From the NCBI GenBank assembly GCA_022592435.1, contig JABYQS010000061.1, forward strand, positions 1 through 64,000: a DNA stretch of 64,000 nt, written 5' to 3'. The position numbers and the translations under genes are program-made. Positions 11,318-23,007 of this stretch are shown here, in pieces. Source of the stretch: Cerioporus squamosus (Eukaryota > Basidiomycota > Agaricomycetes > Polyporales > Polyporaceae). The notes beneath the pieces were generated by a model. That model saw only the letters and a program-made list of their open reading frames with translations. It did not search any database and was not told where the DNA came from. Within the stretch, counting starts at the first letter, position 1. Every line of letters begins with the position of its first letter.

Positions 11318-11390
11318 GGTTGAGTGGTGTAGTGGTTATCACTCCTGTCTTACACACAGGCGGTCGTCGGTTCGATCCCGGCCTCAATCA
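11318..11390 (+). tRNA. tRNA-Val (anticodon UAC), no intron
   Basis: Full cloverleaf. The acceptor GGTTGAG (11318) pairs with CTCAATC, followed by discriminator A at 11390. The D-arm lies around AGTGGTTATC, the anticodon stem is CCTGT/ACAGG with loop CTTACAC (anticodon TAC, reading GUA), and the T-arm is GTCGG TTCGATC CCGGC. The internal A box (TGGTGTAGTGG) and B box (GGTTCGATCCC) for RNA polymerase III are intact. A T-run lies about 30 bp downstream. Confidence 0.96.
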
Positions 11391-13957
11391 TTCCTGTGAG
11401 TCAACATTGTCGTTTGTGCATTTTTGGTCTCCACAGTAGCGCCACCGGAGACCGTCATGTCTGCGACAGATTTGCGCGAGCAACCAAGAACGACTCAAAG
11501 CTAGGATTAAGATGGTCTCATACCCTTGTGTCACATGTGGGTGTATTCATGCCAGCTACCGGCCAGCGCTTCCAATCTTGCATGCATTCCACCACCATCC
11601 CTCTACGCCACGAAACGACCGTCCCAATCGTAGCCAAGCGGACACAGAAACGCAGCGTATATGGTTCAACTCCGCATTCTGTATATGAAATTGTACAGAT
11701 ATACGTCACAAGCCGATGCCCTCGCACCCCTGCCGCGTTCGGGAACGGTACACAGAGATTCGCATGGAACACAGGCGATATGGGTAGTGCGCACACCAGA
11801 ATCGGGTTCAATCTACCTCGTGACGGACCGCTGTAACCACATAAGCTTACTTGGTGAGTACGTCCTCGCTCATGGGTCATACCTTAACCTATCATTGCGG
11901 CGCGTGACGGGGGCAGAACTTTTGCGACTTGCAGGCTCTCACTTCCCGGACAATCGTGCGATGATACACAATTATGGGGCTCGCGAAGTATGGACGAGGT
12001 GCGTTGCGTGTCTCAGGGGTACTCGCCCGTTTCGGCCCTGGCAATGCTTCTTCCTAACTGTCTACCGGCAGGAACGCGAATGACGATGGGTCTACTCGGC
12101 GGTTGCGTCTGTAAGAATGCGACCTTCATCGAGATCTCGCCGGTTAATGGCAGGTTGTATGCCCTAGACCAGTCGGCACCGCCGGCAACGCATACATGCT
12201 GTCACTGCGGATGCTCAGGACGCCTCACAGACCGCAAGCTGGTACGTCACATTGTCATGGCGTTCCGGACTACAGCACGGTAAGTACTTAACTTGCTCTG
12301 TCAACCTGCTGCGTCTTACGCTCAGCATACTGCGCCTAAGGTTGCAAAGCTCATTTGTTACTTATGTTTCCCTAGTTAGGAACTCCTAGGCTGGTATGTC
12401 CTTTCTCCCGCCTTTTCCGCACATTCTAGCGGCAGGCATCGTATCATGTCACCGGCACGTCGAAGCTCCTCCCGCTTGCAGACCACCCTCGACCATTCCT
12501 GTGATACTCGCGCCCTCAAGGCTCAGACGTCTCATTCTTCCTGCCGCCCGCCCGTCCGTCCTGAGCTTCGCGGGAACGATCGCCCACCCGTTCTCAACGA
12601 GAGTCACATGTGGCGGGCGCCGGCGCGAACGCCCTCGATCCCCCCCTATTGTCCACGCTGCTTGCCCGACATAGCAGCAAGGATCTGGTGCACGAGCAGC
12701 CGCAGGGGACGCCCTGCCTGTCCAGTAGGCGAAGATCGCGCCGCGGGGACGAGGGCATCGGCGCAGCAGCTAGCGTGGCCGCCGCCGCCCATCCGCAGGG
12801 ACTTCGGAACTGCAACATGAAGTTGGGCGCGGAATCCAGGCTGAGCTCGCATCTCAGGGTTTCGTGCCGACAGAGAAAGTGCACGCTCGGGGGCGCACTT
12901 GTATCTATCGACCGAGACTCTACGACGCTGACACACCGCCCGCTCGTAGTCGGAGCTGGGCGAAGCGAGCTCGGGACGCTGGGAGGGAGCCGCGACCCGA
13001 AGAATCAGAGACCACTTTAACCTGTTCCTGCCGACTTGGCTGCTCCCGAAACGTTCTCGACTGCAACGGCTCTCTCGTCATACCCGCCCTTGGCCTGCGG
13101 GATGTGTGTACCTGCCGATGGTACTATGGAAGTCGTCGGAGTCGAAAAAGGAGGGGATGGAGAAGAGACTGTGGCCGAGCTTGGAGTCGGAACGGTTGCT
13201 CGGAAGCCACCGAACAAGCGGACGACCTTCCCCATGCGCCCTTAGACGAACATCTCCTCGGTGCTGTGGTGGTTCACGCCTCTGTGCTCTCCACCGCTGC
13301 CTGGGGTTTGAGCCGCTCCTGTAGCTGCGGAAGAATCTCTTCGCCTTTCCGTCGCTCACGCGAAGGTCTAGCCGTAGCAATAGACGCCGTGACATCAACG
13401 CACAGACGATGGAGCAGAATCGGAACTTGGTCTCCCGACTCGCCACCATCTATATCGTCGGCGCGTCATGTTGCGAAGGTATCAAACATACATCTCGCAT
13501 CAGCTCCAGCACTGCGGTCGGAAATGCTCCTGTATGCGGCAGTGTGCGATGTCGCTCTGTGGAGTCCGAGGGCACCGCGACACCAGCAACTCCGACGACT
13601 ACACTAGTGGTCTTCCGAAGCGGCGGCGGCAAGCACCCGGCTTCTCTGGAGGGCTGACACCTCTAGAGGAAGCTATCGCCACCCGTTTGTTTCGGACTGG
13701 ACCATAACGTCAGCACCGTCATCTTCGAAAGAGCTAATGCGAGCTCGGAGGTCAGCCACTTCGCGATCCGGGTGATCTTCGTGCGAAGCTCACGGCGGTG
13801 CGAGGCTGGCAGTACGTGTCATGCATGGTCAAGTGTCTGTCGCCGATCCCTTCCTTCCTCCACATATCCCGCCGCAAGCTCCATCATTCGTGACTTGTCT
13901 ATCGCTACTACTCTGTCCCTCGCTGCACGGTTGTCAACCGCGTATCCTGCTGTCACC
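11391..13957. other. Long stretch without a supported gene
   Basis: Several overlapping open frames occur (12610-13020, 12864-13607, 13235-13017 and others). None has a recognisable domain, consistent splice sites or a clear advantage over the opposite strand. The 12.4-13.6 kb part is GC-rich, which inflates open-frame length. Nothing further is supported. Confidence 0.45.
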
Positions 13958-14542
13958 ATGTCGGCCATTCCTCCGCTAGCGCTGTCTTCGGCCATCTCGG
14001 GCACTCTCCGCCACGTTCCTCTTTCCTCGGACCACGTCCCGACGAGGGATCCTGCCTCCCAGATTCTCCAGGCACAGTACGGTACCCTTCAGGAACAACT
14101 CACGGCCGCTCAAACTCATATCCTGCCCGAGAAGGCGGCGGAAAGGAGGCTTCGCGCGGAGATTGCTGCGTTCTTGGGGGAACGAGGGGCGATCCGGAGC
14201 GCAAGTGAGTGCCTGCTCCCCATAGACCCTGAGCGAAGGCCCGTCCTGTGACTTGAGCTAACGGCAGCATGCACCCCCAGATTATCCTGTGAAAGCCGAG
14301 GACGACGTCACGCTGCCGGAGGCAAGTCAGCCTATGGACACCGTGAGCGCTTTCTCGCAGCGATTCGCTTCGAGCGCACGAGCTGATCCCAACAGTCTGC
14401 AGAGATGTACGACGCAGATATTGACCGCTACCTCGAGGAAAGCCCGCTCGTGCTGAGATTGAAACGCAAGCTTGCCCAAGTTCGCTCGAGCGCGGAAGAC
14501 AGCCCGCTCAAGCGCCGGGGGTTCGCGATGGTCCCCCGGTGA
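13958..14542 (+). CDS. Small fungal protein with predicted coiled coil, unknown function (151 aa)
   Basis: Three exons (13958-14204, 14281-14342, 14396-14542) join in frame to a 151-residue protein. The start is in a good context (CACCATGTC). The middle part (SQILQAQYGTLQEQL.. to ..RRLRAEIAAFLG) has heptad-like hydrophobic spacing typical of a coiled coil. An acidic linker (KAEDDVTLPEAS) follows, and the C-terminus is basic (LKRKLAQV, LKRRGF). Introns are 76 and 53 bp with GTGAGT/GTGAGC donors. I do not recognise the family. Basic-acidic patterning and coiled coil would fit a nuclear or complex-forming protein, but that is inference. Confidence 0.6.
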
Positions 14543-15466
14543 TGGTTATCCGGCGGCTCAGTCTTCGGCTGCTGGCTTGCTGGTATTCTGCGCTATCTGC
14601 TTGTTCCTGCGACGTCTCCAGGCTCTGTCGATGTCAGATGTGGTCCGTACCGGTCTGGATATCGGGACACCTGGCCTCGTCTACGCACCTTGTCTTTCCG
14701 CGGAGAAGGAAGATGGTACAACTACGTAACCCTAACTTTGCTATATCATAACGCCATGGAAACCTCCAGCTGACCAAAAGACAACCTTCGAGACTGCGAC
14801 GCGCACATAGAGCGGACGTGACGCGTCGCGACGCGATCACATGGGCGCGTCTGCGTGTTCGGTTTTCGGTGCCTGTCTCCGTGGCGGGCACTCACGGGCG
14901 TCTTTTCCTTATTGTCTTCAACACGCCTACTTCGTGCCATCGAAGCCCATCGATGGCCTCGCGCTCTCACCAAAATCTTCATTTTAGTGCTGATTCGTGC
15001 AGCGAGACAATCAGACCGACGGTAGAAGCATCCGCTCTTATTGTCTCGCGCGCGAAATCGATGCGCAACATTGATTCTAGGAGGTGCGCGCCCTTCGTGT
15101 TCCGTCCATGTATGGGATAGATGACGCTCGGGACGCCCGACTCTTTTTGTTCTGCAGGACCATGCGAGTCATGGGTGTCGTCTCTGGTTGTGTGGCCGGA
15201 CAATCCCTGGGTGCCGCGCCCGTCAAGTGCTGCAGCCACACGCGCGACCGTCGCGGCGAGGCGATTGCTGAAAAGGCGCACCGGGAGATGGCTTATATCC
15301 TCCAGCTGCCAGTGAGCCACCCCGCCCATCAGCTCGACGCTCCGTCCCCGGTCTCCAGGAAGTGCTTGACGCACGGCTCGATCTCGGTGCCCCATCGAAC
15401 ATCCTACCCTACATACCCCACGCCTCGTCCGGCCTGTCCTACTCCCACCCACGCCACCCAGTGACA
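14543..15466. other. Intergenic
   Basis: About 920 bp with only domain-less short frames, including a 162-codon minus-strand frame that I regard as chance. It probably holds the promoter of the gene at 15467. Confidence 0.5.
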
Positions 15467-16188
15467 ATGGCCCCTTTCATGTCGTCTAAAGTTCGCTCTT
15501 TGTCTGGAGGCTCCTCTTCATCTTCTACATCCCCCACCATACCAACCGCAGACCGCCACTTCCGTCCGTTCAGCATGGCATCGAGCGTCACCGTTGTCCC
15601 TCCCTCTCCCCTCCCGCCCACGCACCAGCAGACGTCCACGCTCGCGACGTTGCAGTACCAGGAGGGCCTCATTGCAGACTTCTGGAGCGGCTCGGCGGCT
15701 CGCGCTCCCTCTCCACCGACGTCCTCGTCGTCGCACACGAGCTCCATGGGGAGTGCCGGCGGGAAGAAGATCAAGTGGGGGAACGCGATTAGGGTGCGGG
15801 AGGCAGAGCGGAGCACCAGGACACAGGTCCTACCCGACGAGCCCAAGACGCGCGCAAGGCTGTTCTTCCTCGTTGGTTTCGGTGAGTGTGCCACTCTCGT
15901 TGTGCCACCGACGCAACATGCGCTGACCACGCCGCCCCGCGCGCGCCATGAACAGTGTGCCCGCTCCTGTGGCTTGCCGGCGCGTTCATCCTCTTCTATC
16001 CGACGCCCCAGCCCGAGATGGCCAGCCTCCCCGTACACTCGACCCAAGAACGTGGACGCCGGCTTGCCGTGTACCGCAAAGCGGAGACGAAGTGGGCCAA
16101 GCGCTGTCTCTGGGCGTGGGTCTGCGTCATGGCCATCGTGCCTGTCATCGTCGTCGCCGCCGTCCTCGCGAACAAGCACGACTCATGA
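15467..16188 (+). CDS. Ser/Pro-rich protein with two C-terminal transmembrane helices (215 aa)
   Basis: Two exons (15467-15881 and 15956-16188, 74-bp intron with GTGAGT donor) give 215 aa. The first 110 residues are rich in Ser, Pro and Thr and look disordered. A basic segment (KKIKWGNAIRVREAER) precedes two hydrophobic helices: RLFFLVGFVCPLLWLAGAFI, created by the splice, and WAWVCVMAIVPVIVVAAVLA near the C-terminus, separated by a basic loop (KAETKWAKR). It resembles conserved hypothetical membrane proteins of basidiomycetes. The long minus-strand frame over the same bases (16179-15439) is a GC-driven shadow that lacks helices. Function unknown. Confidence 0.7.
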
Positions 16189-18899
16189 CGCCCCCGCGCC
16201 GACCTCCTGGTGTCTGCATAGATTCCCGCGAGTGCTCGCTTCCCTCCAGGTACGCTGCTCTCAATGCTGCTGCATTCGTACCGGTCCATGGCTGACGATG
16301 CTTGCTCTCCACTACAGAACTGATGCGCTCACCGACAACCCCATATGTACTGTAGCATACCCGTCCCCCCGAGATTCCCATGCGCCGCCAGACGGTATCT
16401 CCCACTCCCCCTTGCTCCCACACTAGTTGCGACACCTGCGACACCTCGGGATCTCGACACCGTCGTACCCTATCCGCCGGAGACCTAATCCTCCTTCATG
16501 TCTCCCCGAAACCCGTTAACTGCGCGGACTCTCACGATATCGCGCTCTGGGTATTGCACGTGTATTCTAGCACCCGCAAAGGTCGTCTTCACGGCCTCTC
16601 GCGGGTCGTATTAGGTCTGTAGCTCCGCTTGTGTAATGTCTCTCAGCATGTACTATTGTATTATCCACTTAGATGCCGACGCGCTAGTTCTCCTGCAGGC
16701 TGCGAGGGTTGCACCTCGCGGGTGGTGCCGAGAATCAGGGCGGATGATGATTCGTGAACAGAGCATGGTCGTCACTCTGCCTCCCAGAATGTACTAGACC
16801 GGAAGCGTGCAGATGCGAGCGGCCGACTTGGAACTCGGTGCTGACAAGTCCGAGTGTGCGGCCGAGTGGACAAGGGGCCAAGAGGCATTCGGTGCCGTTC
16901 CGACAGCCCGGCTCGGGGACCTGTTCGCTGTCTTGGTGTATCCTTCGGGCAGCTCGGTCTGACCGAGGTGAGCAGAAGTCAGGGCGTTCAGTACCGTCCC
17001 CGGGATTTGCCGTCGGCTATATCTGAGCCTTTCGCGCGGCCACCACATCCTGCCACATTCAAGCAACCCAGTCTACTCTCTCTGATCTTATCCCTTCCGT
17101 ATGTCTGAGGAAACGTGTTCTCGTCATTTCTTGCTTCTGGTCTCAACGCGCAAACTGGTTGCGCCCCCGGACGGAGCTATGCTCCGAAGTCAGGGTGCGC
17201 CCCATCTCGTCTGATACACGTTGACGTTCAGACTTCCTGATTGATGAGCTACTTACCAGGATCCCATACAACTTCCGACAGCGTGTACGTCGGGTTGCGG
17301 CAAACCCTGCGTCTCAAGAACAGAGTATTCTCCGCTAGTCGAGGGCGCGCGCAGCGGCGCTCAGAATAAGCCCATCTCTCACGGGCAGTCAAAAGTGGCA
17401 CGTTGCAGGTGCGTGTTTCCGCAGCTTCCCTAAGCTTGCGTTCCATTTGAGCCACTGATCAGTACATGCGCGCATCCTGAGGCATCTCTCACCGCGGTCT
17501 GAGCATCGTATATGTATAATGTGGCTTACAGATGACTGCATGTATCACGGTCACGTCTACACGAGGCATGGCGCGAGGATCGAGTGGCACACGCCGGGCC
17601 TGCTCAGTCAGTAGAAACGGCATGTGCCACCCGCATACTACTTCCGACCTGGACGTCTCCGGTACTACGAGGACCGCGGGTTCCCACTCTCCGCCATGCT
17701 TCTCGGACGAGGACCAAGTCATCAGATGTGTCCGCACTCCGAGCCGTCGAGTTATTGCAGGACGTCACCGTGAGCCGAGTACAAGGCGGTGTGCCCGCAA
17801 CACCGGTCATTGTGCTTATGCGCCTTTCGCCTCTGCCGTCTTTGTCTGCGGAGTTAGGGAAGTTGTCGTACCAGCTCGTGTCCGCCGGTTTATCTCGCCG
17901 TTTCGAGGCTCTTTCTTCCACTTCTTCCTTCCGAGCCCGCGATACATTACAATTCACAGTACCCTCTGCAGTCTTCTTTGCTGTATTTGTGCTTCGATAC
18001 TCGACGCAATGTGCGAGCACGAACTGTGAGTCCACGGCACTCGTCGTGTCGGAGGCTTGGCGAGAGGCTCACTCGGCTTTCTTTGTCATTTGTCAGGATC
18101 GGAGACTGGTATCGCGGGTGTGGCGTATGTGCATCGCTACTTCACTCACAGTCATACAGCTACTGACACGGAGTCTCTCAGCACTTCCACGGGCGGTACT
18201 ACTCCGGAGAGCGGGTCGATTGCATGTCGCCGACTTGCAAGTCCAGCTCTGCGCACGCTCATCCCGCAACGATAGCTTGCCGGTGTCCTGCCGTAGGTCA
18301 TTCCGGATCCTAACATACATACACGCTAACAATGGCTGCAGGTTGTAAAGGACAAGAACAAGCCGCAGAACATGTTTCAAGGAAAGCATCCCGATTGCGC
18401 GTAGCGAGGCGTCGGTTCTCCTAGGTGCCCCACAGGCCACCATCGCTGTCTTGTCTTCCTCGTTCCTCTTACTGTACACTGCTCATACCTTAGCGTACTC
18501 ATCTCCTGTAATCTTGTCTTTATCGCGGGTTTCGTGCTCGCATAAAGGCCGGACTTGTGTATATGAAACCTGTCTATCGCGGGACGTAATGGGCTCATCG
18601 TGCGTACGCGGCGTCATGTTCAGGTGTCCTTCTGGCAAACACGTAGAGCGGTGCAGTCGAGACTGGCAGAGATATATACCATCATATGGTGGCGGGTCCG
18701 CATAAGTGAGCGTGGAGCTGCTTGACGATACTCTGCGTGCACCCCGGCAGGTCGAACACTCTATTATCCAACCACAACCTTCCTGAGTCCTGAGTCCGTC
18801 GTTCGACTCCGAGTCGGATGGTCTTCCGATGACTAGTTCCTGTCAATGTTATCCTCGTCAATCTATGAAGCAAGGTGGCGACAGCGTACGTACTGCGTC
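16189..18899. other. Long stretch without a supported gene
   Basis: Contains a 254-codon plus-strand open frame (17584-18348) and overlapping minus-strand frames. None has recognisable motifs or neighbouring splice-compatible exons. No repeats or RNA genes were seen. Confidence 0.45.
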
Positions 18900-20043
18900 T
18901 CAGGCTCCGTTCGTCGGCCACCCTTCGATGGTAATACCGAAGATGGATGGCAGCTTGGCCCACAAGCTCCGTTGCTGGGCGTGGAACCGCTTCTTGACGT
19001 TCATTGCACAGCCTCTACAAGCTCCCTTCAAGAACAATGACATGTAGTCTTCCCAGTTTTCGAAGGGGCTGCCAGTGCCTGCTGGAAAACCCATCACATC
19101 GTCTGTGTGGTCAGAAATCAATAGCTGTATCGTCCCTTGACAGACCTCCCTCGTCTTGCATTCATCGCGACTGAAGCCGACGAGAGCCTCTATAACTGCG
19201 GCGGAACCCGCATGTGTCAGGGCCCGCATGCCTGCGATGCACAATTTCAAGTCTTTTTCGCTCAGCCGCTCCCGGGTCCCATCCTGGCGTAGGAAACCGT
19301 CGAAGAGTTCCTCGACTTTGAGAGAGCAGCAGGCTTCAAGAGCGCTGGGTAGGATTGTGACGCACTGTGCGAGTCGTGCGAGATTGACGACTCCGATGGC
19401 ATAGACTCGGGCCTCATAGCTACCCCATTCGACAGGTACTCCTTGCCAATTCTTGGTCAACCACTTCTGCCTGGCGTCGAAATCGGTGGTGAAGCACCCT
19501 TTCAGGTGTGAGAGCGACTGATCAAACAGCGTGTCGATATGATACTTGTGTCCCAATCGGACGTAGGCTGATATCATGTGGAACGTGTGTGGTTCTGCGT
19601 CAAGATGTATGAAGCTATGAAGAAGTGCCGTTCATTTCTCTTACTCCAGAGCAGAAAGGCAAAAGTTTTGACACTCACGTGGCGCTCTTCTTCGGGAACA
19701 GAGCTCGAAGGATGTGCCGGAGGTCTTCCGGGCTCTCTTCAAGGTAAATGAGCGGACAGTCCACATGCGCAGGGCTGGACGACGAGGAAGTAGGTTGTGG
19801 AAGAGAGATCATGTCCGCGAACACGGACGAGTGGTCCGCGAGGACGCCTTTATAGACGCGAAACTCCACGTTTCGGGCCACCAGGATAATCGTGCCGTCC
19901 TCGTACCAGAACTCTTCGTCGCGAACGCGTTCTGTAGCATTCCCGCGAGCCTTGTTCGCTTGAGTCGATCTGCCAGCATCAGTGTTGTCTTCGCGCGGAC
20001 GCTTGCTCGAGGCCACATTCGTCGACTGCGACGATTCCGACAT
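18900..20043 (-). CDS. BTB/POZ protein D (359 aa)
   Basis: Exon 1 (20043-19679) starts MSESSQ and contains an NLS-like KRPRED before the BTB core DEEFWYEDGTIILVARNVEFRVYKGVL, HSSVFADM and ESPEDLRHILRALFP. A 64-bp intron (19678-19615) leads into exon 2 (19614-18900) with SAYVRLGHKYHI, YAIGVVNLARL and LPSALEACC. The C-terminal module is C-x5-C (CKTREVC), 40 residues, C-x2-C (CRGC), then W..LPSIFGITIEGW. The start was chosen by similarity to E and F; an in-frame ATG at 20088 would add 15 unsupported residues. A 16-bp TGACGTCA palindrome lies about 180 bp upstream. Confidence 0.88.
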
Positions 20044-20221
20044 GCTAGCAGTTGGGCGTGAGGGCGACCTGAAGTCACATATAAGCATAAAATCTTACCT
20101 TTGAGTACAGGAAGAGAACGGGTCGATGATGAGGAGCGACAAGCTTTGGAGCGGTCTGCCGTCGAGGTGGTTGCTTGCAAGCCTGCTGGCGCTTCAAGCT
20201 CACTGCTCGCAAAGTGACAGA

Positions 20222-20237
20222 CGCGTGACGTCACGCG
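20222..20237. promoter_or_regulatory. CRE-like perfect palindrome (TGACGTCA core)
   Basis: CGCGTGACGTCACGCG, a perfect 16-bp palindrome with the same core and flanks as 7102-7119. It lies upstream of BTB gene D. A partial repeat (ACATCACA) follows. Probably a bZIP/ATF-type binding site. Confidence 0.6.
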
Positions 20238-20241
20238 AACA

Positions 20242-21110
20242 TCACATCTTAGCTCGCGACTTCTCGGCGTTCAGCCGTAGGATCTCTTGACTGGCAACTG
20301 TGTTTCTATTCCACTTAGTACACATATACAACGACAGCAGATCAATACTGTGAAAGCAGAACTCAAGCAGTCCCTCCCGGCGAATCTCCCTAGCCTGGGC
20401 CAGCCATCGACCGTGACCCAAATGATACTCGGCAACCGCTTCGGACTTCCACATCTCCCGCTGCTTCGCCACGATCCTCTCCTGATATGGCCATGCCCGA
20501 GTACCTGACGAGGCGGGTGATGTTAAGTTGAAGATGCCAATGGCGTGAACGTAATATGAAGCGCAGTCGGTTGAGACGAGTTGATCGCGGGCGAACCACT
20601 TGGCGAGCTCCGCGCAGAAGTGGTTCTTGGGGAACTCGAGAGCTTTGTCGAGCAGCCCCTAATTCCGGTATCAAAGCGGGTAGATACTGAGACCTCGTTG
20701 AATCCTGGATTGTCTGCTTGTACTGGAAGGCCCGACGAAGTCAGAAGGCATCGCGGACAGCGACAGTATTATCCGCGGCGACTCACAATGATCTGTCGTG
20801 AAGGAGAACCCGAAAGACACGACACACGACTTCGGGCGAGTTCTCAAGGTGGTGGAGGGGCAGAGAATTGGCTAAACGTGGTTCAGATCCCAGCTGCTTC
20901 AGCATGCCTGCGGGGATGGGACGGTCGCGCCGCGAGACGTCCTGACCACATGGGAAAGCAGACACCGGACGTCCAGACGACTTTGTCACCCCATCGAATT
21001 CAAATCCTTCGTCTCTGCTCGCACAAGATGCGAACGACCGCTGCACCTCACCTCCGGTGGCGCAGAGGGCTGATCGGGATCTTGAGTAGTCGTTATGTGA
21101 GGCGGAGCGA
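20242..21110 (-). pseudogene. BTB relic, decayed mainly by substitutions
   Basis: The minus strand retains a full-length but degraded BTB gene. At about 21015 it reads RDEGFEFDGVTK, aligning without gaps to RDEEFWYDDGTI of gene E, and the spacing is kept to LENSPEVVCRVFRVLL (compare LEESPEDLRHILRALF in D). An intron-like GTGAGT..CCAG follows at the family position, then FNEVSVSTRFDTG (for F..ISAYVRLGHKY). A frameshift near 20660 precedes LLDKALEFPKNHF and YVHAIGIFNL. The C-terminal Cys module is lost. The preserved spacing shows that decay was by point mutation followed by a few indels. Exact ends are uncertain. Confidence 0.7.
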
Positions 21111-21486
21111 GCGTAAAGAGGAGAGGACAGTCGATGCAGGATATGTGCATACGTTCCTTTTAAGCCACACCAATTGAGCTCAATATATATGCCACTAACG
21201 CGTCAGCCTGTCGTGAATCCACTTTCATTCCCTGTGTTCGTCGAGAAATCGACGAGACGATCCAGTCGAGGTGACAACATTGCCTGGCGCGCACGACCAA
21301 GTGAGTGTTAGGCTCGAGCTCCCTTTCCGACCATCCAGTCCTTTCAGCCCTTCAGCATCTTCGCTCGTCGCTTATTGGCGGCGTATGCGCTTCCGTCATT
21401 CCATATCCTAGACATGAGTAAGCACATATGTAGGAACATTCGATAAACGGTAAGCGGCGTCATACCATATCTCAATCTGAGTGAGA
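21111..21486. other. Intergenic
   Basis: Upstream flank of the BTB relic and 3' flank of gene E. Nothing else is recognisable. Confidence 0.5.
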
Positions 21487-22637
21487 TTACGAGGCCGAGT
21501 TACTGCCTGGTACCGGTACCTGTCGAGGTAATCCCCACCCTTCGATGGACAGACCAAGAATATCTGGCAGCCTAGTCCATCTGAGCCGCTGCTCGGTCTC
21601 TAGGTGCTCCCGGAAGCGCTTCTGGCAATCTGCACAGACGGGCAAGCCCTCGAACCATTTAGAATAGTATCTTTGGAAGACACGGAAAGGATGGATGTCC
21701 GCGAGTATCTTCGCGTCCGCGGAAATTTTGCGAAGTAAGGGTGGCAGGCCGGAACGACATGTGGATGAGCGGCAAGCAGGGGACATGAGTGAGGAGAAGG
21801 CCTCCAGTATGGCGGAAGATGCTTCTTGCATGAACGTCTCCTTGGCCTGTAGACAGCGAAGAAGGTCATCCTCGCTGAGCGTCTCGCGGGAGGAGTCGTT
21901 GACACGTTTAAAGCCCCGCAGGAGAGTCTTCGCGTTGAACGTGCAGCATGCAGCGAGGGCAGTAGGGAGTATCGAGTCGCAGTTGACAAGCCGAGCGATG
22001 TTGACGACACCAATCGCATGAACCGTGTAGAATCCTCTCGGGACGTAGTGTGCGTGCTCGATCCACATATCGAAATCGTCCGTGAAGTGCTCCTTGAGGT
22101 AATTGACAGCCTGTTCGACCAGATGGTCGATCTGATACTTGTGACCAAGCCGGGCGTACGCGGAGATCTGGTGGAACGAAGGTCGTTCTCGCTTCTTGTG
22201 CACAAACCTGAGCAGACGTGGGATTACCTGTGGTGAGAGGTAGAACAGTGCAGTGCCCCGAAACTAACGTACGTTCCGTTCTGATTTGGCAGAATGGCCC
22301 TAAAGAGAGTGCGAAGGTCCTCCGCGCTGTCATCCAGGCTCACGGTTGGGCATGCCTGTGGCTCGGGCGACGACTGGGATGCCGAACTTGATTGCGGCTG
22401 AGGTAGGGAGAACATGTCGGCGAAGATGGGAGAGTGGGTAGCCAGGACTCCCTTGTAGACCCGAAACTCGACGTCTCCAGCATGCAGCAGAATCGTCCCA
22501 TCATCATACCAAAACTCCTCGTCCCTGCGTATCCCTGCTGCCTGCCCTCCGGGTTCTCCACCACGTGCCCTTTTCGCCGGTACTGGTGCCTTCTCCGCGT
22601 CTTCAAGAGCGTGTTTCCTCGGCGAGTCGTCAGGCAT
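21487..22637 (-). CDS. BTB/POZ protein E (361 aa)
   Basis: Exon 1 (22637-22273) starts MPDDSPRKHALED, has the basic KRARGG and the BTB core DEEFWYDDGTILLHAGDVEFRVYKGVL, HSPIFADMFSLPQP and DSAEDLRTLFRAILP. A 65-bp intron (22272-22208) is followed by exon 2 (22207-21487) with ISAYARLGHKYQI, HAIGVVNIARL and LPTALAACC. C-terminal pairs are C-x4-C (CRSSTC) and C-x2-C (CADC), 40 residues apart, then W..LPDILGLSIEGW and a short extra tail. The upstream in-frame ATG at 22703 is less likely. Divergent from copy F, with a TGACGTCA-like palindrome between them. Confidence 0.88.
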
Positions 22638-22756
22638 ATCACAAGGAAGGATGGCACGTTCGAGATGGGAGTCGCGGGTCAAGCTACAGGGCCAAGCCGC
22701 CATAGCGCGCGATTCAGAGGCCAGACTGAGACTCCAGAGTGACTGAGAGTGACGCC

Positions 22757-22773
22757 GCGTTACGTCACGCGTC
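22757..22773. promoter_or_regulatory. CRE-like imperfect palindrome between divergent BTB copies E and F
   Basis: CGCGTTACGTCACGCGT: the same CGCG..CGCG flanks as the other two sites, with one change in the core (TTACGTCA for TGACGTCA). It lies about 120 bp upstream of gene E and about 235 bp upstream of the reading frame of copy F, so it could serve both. Confidence 0.5.
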
Positions 22774-23007
22774 TGTGAGCGGCGGCGGCGGCAAGCGCCG
22801 TTTTTGAGCTTCTACGGCTTGACTTTAACCATTTCTCCTCGACGATTGAGCGACACGCAGCTACCGTTACTAGATCTGTTTGGGCCGAGACTTGACTGTG
22901 ATCTGTGAGTGCCCTGTGAAAACCAAACCATGAACATCAGGCATGCTAAAGAGACCGTAAACGTCTGCAGGGTAAGTTAGGAGGAGGAAGAGGAGCCTCC
23001 TACCGCT

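Noticed and set aside
12864..13607. 247-codon plus-strand open frame, with competing minus-strand frames
   Set aside because: Arg/Cys-rich composition typical of GC-driven shadow frames; neither strand gives a coherent protein.
15439..16179. 246-codon minus-strand frame opposite the two-TM protein
   Set aside because: The plus strand gives a splice-consistent protein with two clear transmembrane helices; the minus frame is a codon-bias shadow.
17584..18348. 254-codon plus-strand open frame
   Set aside because: No motif, odd Ser/Arg-rich composition and a similar-length frame on the opposite strand. I could not support a gene.
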